From NCBI GenBank assembly GCA_017615635.1, contig JAFZZR010000099.1:62001-126000 (forward strand): a stretch of 64,000 nucleotides of DNA, written 5' to 3'. Under the pieces are notes generated by a model, which saw nothing but the letters and a program-made list of their open reading frames with translations, was not told the origin of the DNA and made no database searches. This document shows positions 18,176 to 27,535 of the stretch, piece after piece (positions within the stretch are counted from its first letter, which is position 1; every line of letters starts with the position of its first letter). Source of the DNA: Lentisphaeria bacterium (lineage in GTDB: Bacteria > Verrucomicrobiota > Lentisphaeria > Victivallales > UBA1829). The position numbers and the translations under genes were made by a program.

Positions 18176-19384
18176 TCAGGAACGGGAATTTCCTGCGAGT
18201 CCGGCAGTTTCGAGAATGATCCGTGCGGCACGCTCCAGGGCACTCCCGGAACCGGACTTCAAAGCCGCGCGCAGATCCTCCATATCGCGGAGGACGGTCT
18301 CCCTCCGGGATCCGCCGGGCATGATCTTCTCGAGAGAGTCGGCCAGAGCTTCGGGCGTGACCTGAAACTGCAGGAATTCTTCGAAGGCGCAGCGGTTGAG
18401 AATGATGTTGACCATGGTGAAGAATCCGCGGTAAAGTTTCCGGATGATCAGTCTGGCCAAAAGAAACGTGCCCGGGTTCAGCCGGTACGCCACCGTAAGA
18501 GGCAAACCGGCAATGGCGGATTCCACCGTCACAGTCCCGGACGCGGCGAAGGCGGCGGAGGCGATCTGCATCCAGTAGGCGGTTTTTCTGCAGGTGAGCT
18601 CGACCTCGGGCCAGTCGGAATCGGGATGCCGGCGGACGTGGTCGGCAAGGATGTCCTCCAGATCGCGGTATGTCTTTTCACGGGGCGCGGAAACGGCAAA
18701 GGTCCAGTCGGGATGCTGTTTTTTGAGGATGGCGGCCGCCTCCATAAAGGGGACCAGAAGGCGGCTGATCTCGCTTTTCCGGCTGCCCGGCAGAATCAGG
18801 ACCCGCTTCGGATCCCGCTGAAGAGCCGGATCCGTGCGCTGCCGGACGATATCGAGGAGAGGATGTCCGGCGAACTCGGCATCCATACCCGTATCCGCCC
18901 AGAATTCCTGCTCGAAGGGAAAAATGACGATCATCTTGCGGCAGTAGCGAACATATTTCGGGATGTTGGATTTCCGCCAGACCCACACCTGGGGGCTGAT
19001 GTACCAGATCACCGGAATTCCGGACCGCCAGAGGAGCCGGGCGAACCGGATATTGAATCCCGGGTAGTCGATGAGGACGACCGCCTCGGGGCGCTCCTTC
19101 CGGGCCTGCCGGATCAGGAAAAACAGGATCCGGATGAATTTGAAGAGGCTGCCCAGGACTTCCACAACGCCGATGACGCCCAGCTCGGAGGAGTCCACCA
19201 GAATGTCCACTCCGGCCTCGCGCATGCGGACGCCGCCCATTCCTGCGATCCGCAGAGAGGGATCGGACTTCCGCATGGCCTCCGCGATCCCGGCGCCATA
19301 AAGGTCACCGGAGGATTCGCCGGCGATCAGCCAGACGGATCTCTGCTTCCCATCTCCGGACGGATCCTGAACTTCCGAAACCAT
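18176..19384 (-). CDS. lpxB: Lipid-A-disaccharide synthase
   Basis: Joins lipid X to UDP-2,3-diacylglucosamine to form the lipid A disaccharide at the inner membrane. The GT-B fold opens with VWLIAGESSGDLYGAGI. Typical blocks follow: MGGVRMREAGVDILVDSSEL, LIDYPGFNIRFA, WYISPQVWVWRKSNI and late LPGSRKSEI and SGTVTVESAIAGLP. The start at 19384 is preferred to the longer frame (19429) because AGGAGGT sits six bases before it; the upstream 15 residues are not family-like. The presence of lpxB indicates an LPS outer membrane. The gene follows ppdK by 84 bp. Confidence 0.95.
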   Translation of the reverse strand: MVSEVQDPSGDGKQRSVWLIAGESSGDLYGAGIAEAMRKSDPSLRIAGMGGVRMREAGVDILVDSSELGVIGVVEVLGSLFKFIRILFFLIRQARKERPEAVVLIDYPGFNIRFARLLWRSGIPVIWYISPQVWVWRKSNIPKYVRYCRKMIVIFPFEQEFWADTGMDAEFAGHPLLDIVRQRTDPALQRDPKRVLILPGSRKSEISRLLVPFMEAAAILKKQHPDWTFAVSAPREKTYRDLEDILADHVRRHPDSDWPEVELTCRKTAYWMQIASAAFAASGTVTVESAIAGLPLTVAYRLNPGTFLLARLIIRKLYRGFFTMVNIILNRCAFEEFLQFQVTPEALADSLEKIMPGGSRRETVLRDMEDLRAALKSGSGSALERAARIILETAGLAGNSRS

Positions 19385-19468
19385 GTCGGCACCTCCTGGG
19401 CAGCATGACAGCCGGACGGAGCGGAACATCGGTTCTGCCTCCGCCCGGCGTTTTTGCGGGAAGATGAG

Positions 19469-22204
19469 TTACTTCTCGCAGTTGATGGCGGCCTGAGCCG
19501 AAGCCAGACGTGCAATGGGCACGCGGAACGGGCTGCAGGAGACGTAGCTGAGACCGGCCTTGTGGCAGAACTCGACGGACTTGGGATCGCCGCCCTGCTC
19601 GCCGCAGATACCGATCTTCAGACCCTTCCGGGCCTTCCGGCCTTCCGTAACCGCATGCTGGATCAGCCAGCCGACGCCGTTGACGTCGATGGTCTGGAAG
19701 GGATCGGCGGAAAGGATGTCCTTGCGGAGATAGTCGCTGAGGAACGATCCGATATCGTCGCGGCTGAAGCCGAAGGTCATCTGGGTCAGGTCATTGGTAC
19801 CGAAGGAGAAGAATTCCGCTTCGGAGGCCATCTGGCCCGCGAGGATCGCAGCGCGCGGGATCTCGATCATGGTACCGACCTTGTACTCCAGTTCCGACTG
19901 TTTGAACTTGGCGGCCACTTCCTTCGCAATTTCCGCAATGATCTTCTTCTGATTGCGGATCTCATTGACGTCGCAGGTCACGGGGATCATCATCTCCGGC
20001 ATGCACTGGATCCCGTCCTCCTTGCGGAGTTCGGCCGCCGCCTCCAGAATGGCGCGGGCCTGCATGGCCGTGACTTCCGGATAGGTGACACCCAGACGGA
20101 CGCCGCGGTGGCCCATCATGGGGTTGTTCTCCTTGAGGGCTTCCGCACGGCGCAGGAACTCGGCATGGGAGATTCCGATGGAACGGGAGAGCTCCAGCTG
20201 CTGGTCGCGGGTATGGGGAATGAACTCATGCAGCGGCGGATCCAGGAAGCGGATGGTGACGGGAAGCCCGGCCATGGCCTTCATGGTGCCCTTGATGGAA
20301 GCCTTCACATACTTGAAGAGCTTGTCCACCGCCTGCTTGCGCTCTTCCTGCGTGCTGGAAAGGATCATCTGACGCAGAGCGAACAGGGGCTTTTCGGAGC
20401 CTTTTCCGTAGAACATGTGCTCGGTACGGAAGAGTCCGATGCCTTCGGCGCCGAAGGAACGCGCCTGCTGGGCGTCTTCGGGCGTATCGGCATTGGCGCG
20501 AACGCCGAGCTTGCGGAACTTGTCCACCAGACCCATGAATTTCTGGAACCGGGGATTCTCGCTGGCATCCATGGTCTCGACCTTATCGGCATAAACGTAA
20601 CCCTTGGTTCCGTTCAGGCTCAGGAAGTCGCCTTCCACGAACTTCACGCCCTTGTCCGTCTTCACGGTGCGGGCGATCTCGTCGATGACCAGAGTCCCGG
20701 CGCCCACGATACAGCACTTGCCCCAGCCGCGGCACACCAGAGCGGCATGACTGGTCATACCGCCGCGGGCCGTCAAAATACCGGTGGCGGCACGCATGCC
20801 TTCCACGTCTTCCGGGTTGGTCTCCTCACGGACCAGGATGCAGGGGATCTTCTGCGCACGGCAGCGGACTGCATCCTCGGAGGTGAAGACGATCTTGCCC
20901 ACGGCGCCGCCGGGATCGGCGGGAAGGCCTTTGGCGATCAGGCGGTCGGCGGAGGCGGCGGCCTTTTCGGAATCGGGCGCGAGAATGGGATGGAGGAGCT
21001 CATCGAGCTGCTGGGGCGACATGCGGAGGACGGCGTCCTTCTCGCTGATCATGCCTTCTTCCAGCATATCCATGGCCATATTGAGCGAAGCGGTGCCGGT
21101 GCGTTTGCCCACGCGGCACTGGAGCATGTAGAGCTTCGTCTCCTGAATGGTGAACTCGATGTCCAGCATGTCGTGGTAATGGGCTTCCAGCTTGTTGCGG
21201 ATATCGTACAGCTGACGGTAGGTATCCGGAAGCATGCTCTGCATGGATGGCAGGTATTTGTTCTGTTCGTTCTTGGTCTCTTCGTTCAGCGGGTTCGGAG
21301 TCCGGGTGCCGGCCACCACGTCTTCACCCTGGGCATTGACCAGCCATTCGCCGTAGAACTTGTTGTCGCCGGTGGCCGGGTTCCGGGTGAAGGCCACGCC
21401 GGTGGCGGAGGTGTCGCCCATATTTCCGAAGACCATGCTCTGGACGTTGCAGGCGGTGCCCCAGTCGTCGGGAATGCCTTCGATACGGCGGTAGGAGACG
21501 GCCTTTTTGCCGTTCCAGCTCTTGAAGACGGCGCCGATGGCTCCGTTCATCTGAGCGCGGGCGTCATCGGGAAACTCGGTGCCGAGGACTTCCTTGATTT
21601 TCTCCTTGAAAGCACGGCAGAGAAGTTTGAGGTCGTTGACCTGAAGTTCGGGATCGCTCTTGTATCCCTTGCGGCGCTTGTATTCGTCCAGCATGGCATC
21701 CAGCATCTTGCGGATCCCCTTGCCGTCGGCGGGCTCGATCCCTTCCGCCTTCTCCATGACCACGTCGGAATACATCATGATGAGGCGGCGGTAGGCATCA
21801 TACACGAAACGCTCGTTGTTCGTGCGGCGGATCATGCCGGGGATCGTGGCGGTGGAGAGACCCACGTTCAGCACGGTTTCCATCATGCCGGGCATGGAGC
21901 TTCTGGCGCCGGAACGGCAGGAGACCAGGAGCGGATTCTCCGGATCGCCGTATTTCATGCCCATGGCCTTTTCCACTTTGGCCAGGGCGGCGGGGATCTG
22001 ATCGGCCAGTTCGGCGGGTTCCTTCATGCCGTTGTTGAAATAGTCCACGCAGCACTCGGTGGTGATGGTGAACCCGGCGGGGACGGGGAGCCCCAGATTC
22101 GCCATTTCGGCGAGGTTGGCGCCTTTGCCTCCCAGCAGTTCCTTCATGGAGGCGTTGCCATCGGTCATACCTTTGCCGAAGAGATAAACGTACTTCTTTG
22201 CCAT
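19469..22204 (-). CDS. ppdK: Pyruvate, phosphate dikinase
   Basis: Interconverts pyruvate, ATP and phosphate with phosphoenolpyruvate, AMP and pyrophosphate in the cytoplasm. It works in gluconeogenesis or as a PPi-linked glycolytic step in anaerobes. The 911-residue length is normal. The N-terminal ATP-grasp domain starts VYLFGKGMTDGN and includes GGKGANLAEMANLGLPVPAGF. The phosphohistidine domain has TARGGMTSHAALVCRGWGK with the swivelling His. The PEP/pyruvate barrel contains PEMMIPVTCDVNEI and ends GICGEQGGDPKSVEF. An AAGGAAGG ribosome site precedes the start. A hairpin at 22246-22279 separates it from pnp. Confidence 0.97.
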   Translation of the reverse strand: MAKKYVYLFGKGMTDGNASMKELLGGKGANLAEMANLGLPVPAGFTITTECCVDYFNNGMKEPAELADQIPAALAKVEKAMGMKYGDPENPLLVSCRSGARSSMPGMMETVLNVGLSTATIPGMIRRTNNERFVYDAYRRLIMMYSDVVMEKAEGIEPADGKGIRKMLDAMLDEYKRRKGYKSDPELQVNDLKLLCRAFKEKIKEVLGTEFPDDARAQMNGAIGAVFKSWNGKKAVSYRRIEGIPDDWGTACNVQSMVFGNMGDTSATGVAFTRNPATGDNKFYGEWLVNAQGEDVVAGTRTPNPLNEETKNEQNKYLPSMQSMLPDTYRQLYDIRNKLEAHYHDMLDIEFTIQETKLYMLQCRVGKRTGTASLNMAMDMLEEGMISEKDAVLRMSPQQLDELLHPILAPDSEKAAASADRLIAKGLPADPGGAVGKIVFTSEDAVRCRAQKIPCILVREETNPEDVEGMRAATGILTARGGMTSHAALVCRGWGKCCIVGAGTLVIDEIARTVKTDKGVKFVEGDFLSLNGTKGYVYADKVETMDASENPRFQKFMGLVDKFRKLGVRANADTPEDAQQARSFGAEGIGLFRTEHMFYGKGSEKPLFALRQMILSSTQEERKQAVDKLFKYVKASIKGTMKAMAGLPVTIRFLDPPLHEFIPHTRDQQLELSRSIGISHAEFLRRAEALKENNPMMGHRGVRLGVTYPEVTAMQARAILEAAAELRKEDGIQCMPEMMIPVTCDVNEIRNQKKIIAEIAKEVAAKFKQSELEYKVGTMIEIPRAAILAGQMASEAEFFSFGTNDLTQMTFGFSRDDIGSFLSDYLRKDILSADPFQTIDVNGVGWLIQHAVTEGRKARKGLKIGICGEQGGDPKSVEFCHKAGLSYVSCSPFRVPIARLASAQAAINCEK

Positions 22205-22245
22205 TCTTTTTTCCTTCCTGAAAAATTAAAAATACGAACCGGGCC

Positions 22246-22279
22246 GCCGTCTGACCTGCAAAGCTGCTGTCACGACGGC
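22246..22279 (-). terminator. Hairpin between pnp and ppdK, possible terminator
   Basis: GCCGTC and TGAC pair with GTCA and GACGGC (ten base pairs, one bulge) around a 13-nt loop. On the minus strand it is followed by a GC stretch and then ATTTTTAATTTTTC, so the T tract is displaced. It may instead be a leader structure of ppdK. Confidence 0.4.
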
Positions 22280-22309
22280 GGGATCCGTTGATTTCTGAGT
22301 TGTTCCGGC

Positions 22310-24430
22310 TTACTTTTCGTCCTGCAGCGCGGCTTTGCGGCTGAGGCGGATCTTGCCGGTGCGGCTGTCGATCTCGACCACCTTGACGGAGACGTAATCG
22401 CCTTCCTTGCAGATGTCGGAGACGCTGTTCACGCGGTAGTTGGCCATTTCGGAAATGTGGAGGAGTCCTTCCTGTCCGGGCAGGATTTCCACAAAGGCGC
22501 CGAAATCCTTGACGGACTTCACCAGTCCGCGGTAGATCTTGCCGATTTCCGCTTCGGCCGTGTAGTACTGGACCTTGCGCTTGACCTCGTCCAGCACTTC
22601 CTTGTTCCGCGCGAGGATGCTCACGGAACCATCGTCCGCGATATCCACCTGGGCGCCCGTGGACTCGGTGATCTCCTTGATGTTCTTTCCGCCGGTCCCG
22701 ATCAGAGCGCCGATCTTGTCCGGGTTGATCCGGATCACTTCCATCTGAGGTGCCCGCTCGCTGACATGGTCGCGAGGCGCGGGGATACAGGCGGTAACGA
22801 CCTGCATGATCTTTTCCCGGGCTTCCTTGTTCTGGTACATGGCTTCCACCAGGCGTTCGATGGGAATGCCGGGGAGCTTGAGGTCCAGCTGCCAGCCGGT
22901 GATGCCGTTCTTGGAACCGCAGATCTTCCAGTCCTGATCGCCGTAGTGATCTTCGGCGCCGATGATATCGGTCAGGATCACGTACTTCTCAGGATTCTCC
23001 AGATCGGTGACGAGTCCGCAGGAAATTCCGACCACAGGGGAGGAGATGGGCACGCCCGCATCCATCAGCGCCAGGGAGGCGCCGCAGGTACTGGCCATGG
23101 AAGTGGATCCGTTGGACGCCATAATCTCGGAGACGCAGCGCACTGTGTAGGGGAAGTCCGCGGGTACAACCTGAGCCACGGAGCGTTCCGCCAGATTGCC
23201 GTGACCGATCTCGCGCCGGCCCGGTCCGGTCACGCGGCCGACCTCGCCCACCGAGTAGTTCGGGAAGTTGTAGTGCAGATAGAATTTCTTCTTGCTGTTC
23301 TGGGTGTCGGTGATGACGTCCGCTTCTTCCGCATCGCCGGGACCGCCCAGGGTGGCGATCACCAGCGCCTGGGTCTCACCGCGCTGGAAGAGGGCGGATC
23401 CGTGCACCACAGGGAGGACGCCGACTTCAGCGGAGAGGGGACGCAGATCCTTGACGCCGCGTCCGTCCATGCGCTTGCCGTTGTAGAGGATGTTGTCGCG
23501 GACGGACTTCTGGACCGCCTTGTCCCAGCCCATCTTCACGAGGAAATCGAAATCTTCCTCGCCGAGCTGTTCCAGATATTTGGGCTTCAGAGCTTCGGCG
23601 ACCTTGGCAAAAACGACTTCCAGCGCCTTGGTGCGCTCCTCCTTGCCGGGCAGGAACGCCGCGGACTCCAGTTCGCTGCCGGCGGCGGCGCGGATGTCGG
23701 CCATCATTTCGGGAGAGACCAGATGCAGCTCGGGAGTCTTCTTGGTGCGTCCGGCCTTGGCGGCCAGCTCTTTCTGGGCGGCGATCTGCTTTTTCACGAT
23801 CTCGTTGGCGAAATAGAAGGCCTGGGAGAGGAATTCTTCGGAAACCTCTTTCGCATCGCCTTCCACCATGATGACTTTGTCTTCGATCCCGGCGTAGATC
23901 AGCTCCAGGGTGCTCTGACGCATTTCATCGTTGGTGGGGTTCGCAATGAAGCCCTGCCCCTCGATGTATCCCACACGCACGGCCCCGATGGGTCCCATGA
24001 AGGGAAGATCGGAAAGGCAGAGCGCCGTGGAAGCACCCACGACCGAGAGGATGTCTCCCTCGTTCTTCCCGTCGGCGGCAAGAAGGAGTCCGTAGATCTG
24101 GACTTCATCGAAGAATCCTTCCGGCCAGAGCGGACGGATAGGCCGGTCCGTGAACCGGCAGGTGAGGATCTCTTTCGTGCTGGGACGGCCTTCCCGTTTG
24201 ATGTATCCGCCGGGGAATTTCCCGGCCGCGGAATACTTCTCGCGATAGTCCACGGAAAGCGGGAAGAAATCCTGTCCCTTTTTCGCGGGCCCGGAGCAGG
24301 CGGCGGAGAGGACCACGGTTTCGCCCATCTGAACGGTGCAGGAACCGTTGGCCAGGGCGCAGAGTTTGCCGGTGGAAAGGATCATGTCCTTTCCCGGCGC
24401 GATGTTGACGACGACTTTCGTCTCGGGCAT
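22310..24430 (-). CDS. pnp: Polyribonucleotide nucleotidyltransferase (PNPase)
   Basis: A 3'-5' phosphorolytic exoribonuclease and the core of RNA turnover with RNase E- or Y-type enzymes. The 706-residue order is complete: first RNase PH domain (TGKLCALANGSCTVQMGETV...GGYIKREGRPSTKEIL), all-alpha linker, second RNase PH domain (RMDGRGVKDLRPLSAEVGVL and LMDAGVPISSPVVGIS), KH domain (KIGALIGTGGKNIKEITEST) and S1 domain (GLVKSVKDFGAFVEILPGQE). An AAGGAGG ribosome site precedes the start. It has a long leader and its own promoter. No rpsO lies next to it, unlike the common rpsO-pnp order. RNase Y is encoded 12 kb away. Confidence 0.97.
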   Translation of the reverse strand: MPETKVVVNIAPGKDMILSTGKLCALANGSCTVQMGETVVLSAACSGPAKKGQDFFPLSVDYREKYSAAGKFPGGYIKREGRPSTKEILTCRFTDRPIRPLWPEGFFDEVQIYGLLLAADGKNEGDILSVVGASTALCLSDLPFMGPIGAVRVGYIEGQGFIANPTNDEMRQSTLELIYAGIEDKVIMVEGDAKEVSEEFLSQAFYFANEIVKKQIAAQKELAAKAGRTKKTPELHLVSPEMMADIRAAAGSELESAAFLPGKEERTKALEVVFAKVAEALKPKYLEQLGEEDFDFLVKMGWDKAVQKSVRDNILYNGKRMDGRGVKDLRPLSAEVGVLPVVHGSALFQRGETQALVIATLGGPGDAEEADVITDTQNSKKKFYLHYNFPNYSVGEVGRVTGPGRREIGHGNLAERSVAQVVPADFPYTVRCVSEIMASNGSTSMASTCGASLALMDAGVPISSPVVGISCGLVTDLENPEKYVILTDIIGAEDHYGDQDWKICGSKNGITGWQLDLKLPGIPIERLVEAMYQNKEAREKIMQVVTACIPAPRDHVSERAPQMEVIRINPDKIGALIGTGGKNIKEITESTGAQVDIADDGSVSILARNKEVLDEVKRKVQYYTAEAEIGKIYRGLVKSVKDFGAFVEILPGQEGLLHISEMANYRVNSVSDICKEGDYVSVKVVEIDSRTGKIRLSRKAALQDEK

Positions 24431-24684
24431 AGTAAAAGCCTCCTTGTTTCAGGCAAAGAAAATGGAGACCAGACTGTGCCGACTGCACGCACGACTGCGC
24501 CGGATGCATCGGATTCCCTTAAGCGGAATCGCGGTATCAGGCTCCGGAGAAAGGGGATGGATCCCCGGGGACTGATAACGTCCGAATTCCACAGGAGAAA
24601 ATCCGGTTCTGCAATACGGCATCCTGCGAGCCGATGTCTGAAAACAAACGACTCCGTTCTTCCATGCACTGATGTTATCCGGTA

Positions 24685-24712
24685 CTTATAGCATCATTTC
24701 CCGTATTTTCAA
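24685..24712 (-). promoter_or_regulatory. Promoter of pnp
   Basis: Minus strand: TTGAAA (24707-24712), 16 bp, TATAAG (24685-24690). Confidence 0.6.
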
Positions 24713-24820
24713 GTAATTTGCGAAAAAAAGCAGAAAACTTCCCGGTTTTTCCCGGACACTTTTTCCCGCAGATCCGATATCCGAAGGAAGAAAAAAACAG
24801 GGAAGAAAGCGGGAAACAGC

Positions 24821-24849
24821 TTGACATACGCACGTTGCGCGTGTATAGT
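24821..24849 (+). promoter_or_regulatory. Strong promoter of the GT2 glycosyltransferase gene
   Basis: TTGACA (24821-24826), exactly 17 bp, TATAGT (24844-24849). The spacer contains GCACGTTGCGCGTG, a partly palindromic stretch that could be a regulator site. Confidence 0.75.
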
Positions 24850-24886
24850 AAGGGTCTCAGGAAAGAGAAGCACATCCGGAGCGAAA

Positions 24887-26353
24887 ATGAACAGAATCCA
24901 AAAAAACAAAGAAAGCGATCTCATGCAGAAAGAGTCCGGCGGGGCCCGGGGGCTTGTTTCCGTGCCCGGACTGATCCGCCTCATCTGCACCGGAGCGCTT
25001 TTGATCGGATCCGGCATGTATTTCGTGGTGGGAGAAACCATGATGCCTGTCCGGTTTGCCGCCGGCAACGGATTCGTCTTTCTGTTTCTTCTGCTGGGTC
25101 TGCTCCTCCTCTCCGTCAACCTGTTCTATTTTGCCTGGCAGATCCTTCTGGCGGGCCGCTATAAGACCTTCGACGATCCCGGCGACGAAGCGCTGCCCAC
25201 CTGCGCCGTGGTGGTCCCCGCCTTCAACGAGGGACGGCAGGTCGCTCTGGCGCTGGAAAGTCTTCTGAAAAGCGATTATCCCGCGGACAAGCTGGAGATC
25301 ATCGCCGTCAACGACGGAAGCCGGGACGACACCTGGCAGTGGATGAAGAAGGCGGCGGACGAATCCGGCGGCCGTATCCGCGCCGTCAATCTTCCCGTAA
25401 ACGGCGGGAAGCGCCGGGCCCTCATGGCAGGGTTTCTCACCACGAAGGCCGAAGTTCTGGTCACCTTCGACAGCGACTCCATGGCCGTGCCGGACACCAT
25501 CCGGGCCATTGCCGCCCCCTTTGTGGCGGATCCCACGGTGGGAGCCACGGCGGGGAACGTCCGCGTGCTGAACCGGGATGCCGGAATGATCCCGAAGATG
25601 CTGGATGTCAGCTTTGTATTCGGGTTCGAGTTTCTCCGTTCGGCGCAGAGCATGGTCCGGAGCGTTCTCTGTACGCCGGGCGCGCTGAGCGCCTACCGCC
25701 GTTCCGCCGTCATGCCGTTCCTGAACGAATGGGTCAACGAAAAATTCATGGGCCGGCCCTCCAATATCGGAGAAGACCGCGCCATCACGAACATTCTTCT
25801 GAGGGAAGGCTGGGGTGTTGTTTTCCAGCGGAACGCCGTCGTTTATACGGAGATGCCCGTCACCTACGGCACGCTCTGCCGGATGCTCATACGCTGGGGC
25901 CGAAGCAATGTACGGGAAAACATCACCATGTCGAAATTCGCGTTCAAGAGGATCGATCTTCAGGATGACGATCTGGTCGGCATGCAGATCAATCTGATCG
26001 TTCAGTTCTTCTGGATGCTGGCACCCGTGGTCTTTACCGTCTACGCCGTCTTCTGCTTCCTCGGCAACGCGATCCCGTTCATCTGCGGCGCGGCTTTCGC
26101 CATCGTGTTCTGGGCCACCATGCCCGCATTCATCTATGCGCGGAGAAGACATAACGCGGCGGATTCCCTCTGGTCCTATGTGTACGGGATCTACAGTTTC
26201 CTCACCCTCTTCTGGATCTCGCCCTACTGCGTCTTCACCGTCCGGAGATCCGGATGGCTTACCCGTCAGACGCCCAAGACGGACGAGGATAAGGTCCTTG
26301 CCGGAAACGGAAGCGTCCCCTCCGGCGATCTGCCGAAAGTTTCTCACGGATGA
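24887..26353 (+). CDS. Membrane-bound family 2 glycosyltransferase (processive type)
   Basis: Predicted inner-membrane polysaccharide synthase of 488 residues. Two hydrophobic segments at the N-terminus precede a GT-A catalytic domain with VVVPAFNEGRQV, IIAVNDGSRDDTW, TFDSDSM (the DxD-type metal site), GEDRAITN (catalytic Asp) and LIRWGRSN, the last equivalent to the (Q/R)xxRW motif of hyaluronan, chitin and poly-GlcNAc synthases. Several membrane helices follow. The start at 24887 is supported by a GGAG motif and excludes the -10 region; the longer frame would begin inside the promoter. It stands alone and faces the amidase gene. The product polymer is unknown. Confidence 0.85.
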   Translation: MNRIQKNKESDLMQKESGGARGLVSVPGLIRLICTGALLIGSGMYFVVGETMMPVRFAAGNGFVFLFLLLGLLLLSVNLFYFAWQILLAGRYKTFDDPGDEALPTCAVVVPAFNEGRQVALALESLLKSDYPADKLEIIAVNDGSRDDTWQWMKKAADESGGRIRAVNLPVNGGKRRALMAGFLTTKAEVLVTFDSDSMAVPDTIRAIAAPFVADPTVGATAGNVRVLNRDAGMIPKMLDVSFVFGFEFLRSAQSMVRSVLCTPGALSAYRRSAVMPFLNEWVNEKFMGRPSNIGEDRAITNILLREGWGVVFQRNAVVYTEMPVTYGTLCRMLIRWGRSNVRENITMSKFAFKRIDLQDDDLVGMQINLIVQFFWMLAPVVFTVYAVFCFLGNAIPFICGAAFAIVFWATMPAFIYARRRHNAADSLWSYVYGIYSFLTLFWISPYCVFTVRRSGWLTRQTPKTDEDKVLAGNGSVPSGDLPKVSHG

Positions 26354-26374
26354 ATCATCTTCCCGTGCGGCGGA

Positions 26375-26398
26375 TAAAGCGCCGTTTCTGAATTCTGC
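26375..26398 (+). terminator. Weak hairpin after the GT2 gene
   Basis: CGGCG and CGCCG pair around a 7-nt loop and are followed by only three T. It lies in the 57-bp gap between convergent genes. Confidence 0.3.
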
Positions 26399-26410
26399 CG
26401 GAAAAGTCCG

Positions 26411-27535
26411 TCAGCGTTTCTGTGTCTTACCGCCCGCGGAAGACTGCGTTCCGGAAGCGGCTGCGCCGGTCCCCGCTTTTTTCTCCTCTGCCGGATTCGG
26501 CAAAGGTTTCACAGCTTCCGCATACCGCGCCAGTCCGGAGAGGATGCCGGCCACGATTTTATTCTGTCTCTCGTTGGAGGCCAGAAGCCGCCCCTCGGAA
26601 TCATTGGAAAGGAAGCCGCACTCGATAAGGATGGAGGGACAGACGGAATTGCGGAGAACAAAGAACCGGGCATGCCGGACTCCGCGGTCCTCGCAGCCCG
26701 TGAACTTCAAAAGGGAACGGTGCACGTCGTAGGCCAGGCGGTAGTTGTTCTGATCGTAGGCATTGCCGGTATAACGGGTGGACTGCGGCGTTTTGTCAGC
26801 GGTGGAGCAGGCTCCGGCGGGAGTGACCAGGAAGGTCTCGATGCCCCGGACGGCGGTGTTCGCGGCGGAGTTGCAGTGAATGGAAATAAAAAGATCCGGC
26901 TTGTATTTTTTTGCCATATCCGTACGGTCCTTCAGGGCGGGGAAGGTATCGCCCGTCCGGGTCATGATCACGCGGAATCCCAGTTTTTCCAGTGCCCGCT
27001 TCAGCTTGACGGCAATCAGCAGATTGATCTGCTTCTCCGACTGGACAGGACCTTTGGCACCGGGATCCGAGCCGCCGTGTCCGGGATCGATCATAATGGT
27101 GCGGATCGTCTGTTTCCGGGAAATGCGGGTCCGGAGAGCGGGATCTATCACACGCAGAAAATCCGATTCGGTGATGTAGGGCCGCTTGTCCAGATACAGC
27201 ACGGGTGCCAGGAAGAAGGTCTTGGTCCCGTTGATGGAACCCTCCCGTTTCTCGTAGAACATCTCCACCCGGCGCGTAGAGGAATAGAGCACGACGCCCT
27301 TCTTTGTATATTGCGAAGTCAGGCCATAAAAATCCGCCACGTCGAAAAGAAGAACGTAGCGGACTCCCGAATAAAAAATATACCGGATCGGTTTCGCCGC
27401 CTTGGTCTCCTGACCCGCCAGTTTCCGCAGCGCCTCCGCCGGATCCGCCGATCCGGCTCCGTTTTCCGCACCCGGCAGGGAGAGGACGAGAGAAAGAAGA
27501 AGAAGAAGAAAAACGAACCGGGACTTCATCATCAT
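26411..27535 (-). CDS. N-acetylmuramoyl-L-alanine amidase (Amidase_3), exported
   Basis: Cleaves the amide bond between MurNAc and the stem peptide of peptidoglycan in the periplasm. The signal peptide (MMMKSRFVFLLLLLSLVLSL) is followed by a small N-terminal domain (YIFYSGVRYVLLFDVADFYG), then the zinc amidase domain: MIDPGHGGSDPGAKG (His ligand), DRTDMAKKYKPDLFISIHCN (second His) and SILIECGFLSND (catalytic Glu). The Ala/Gly/Lys-rich tail is low complexity. The start at 27535 overlaps the thiD stop in an ATGA arrangement; the long upstream extension of the frame is antisense to nothing real and lies inside thiD. It is the last gene of a seven-gene operon. Confidence 0.92.
   Translation of the reverse strand: MMMKSRFVFLLLLLSLVLSLPGAENGAGSADPAEALRKLAGQETKAAKPIRYIFYSGVRYVLLFDVADFYGLTSQYTKKGVVLYSSTRRVEMFYEKREGSINGTKTFFLAPVLYLDKRPYITESDFLRVIDPALRTRISRKQTIRTIMIDPGHGGSDPGAKGPVQSEKQINLLIAVKLKRALEKLGFRVIMTRTGDTFPALKDRTDMAKKYKPDLFISIHCNSAANTAVRGIETFLVTPAGACSTADKTPQSTRYTGNAYDQNNYRLAYDVHRSLLKFTGCEDRGVRHARFFVLRNSVCPSILIECGFLSNDSEGRLLASNERQNKIVAGILSGLARYAEAVKPLPNPAEEKKAGTGAAASGTQSSAGGKTQKR

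Larger units (their letters stand above)
24431..24886. other. Intergenic region with structured pnp leader and divergent promoters
   Basis: This 456-bp gap contains the pnp promoter and a leader of about 250 nt on the minus strand, and the GT2 promoter on the plus strand. The leader holds several small perfect hairpins: GATTCC/GGAATC (24512-24530), GGGGA/TCCCC (24553-24566) and GGAC/GTCC (24569-24583). No coding frame is convincing. In E. coli the pnp leader is cut by RNase III and mediates autoregulation; a similar role here is inference. Confidence 0.45.

Noticed and set aside
19454-22291. Plus-strand frame of 945 codons over ppdK
   Set aside because: Antisense of pyruvate phosphate dikinase; the sequence is Ala/Gly/His-rich with no family features.
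22457-24691. Plus-strand frame of 744 codons over pnp
   Set aside because: Antisense to a complete PNPase with two RNase PH domains, KH and S1.
24821-24886. Earlier start of the GT2 gene at 24821
   Set aside because: That Met would lie inside the -35 box; translation from 24887 has a ribosome site.
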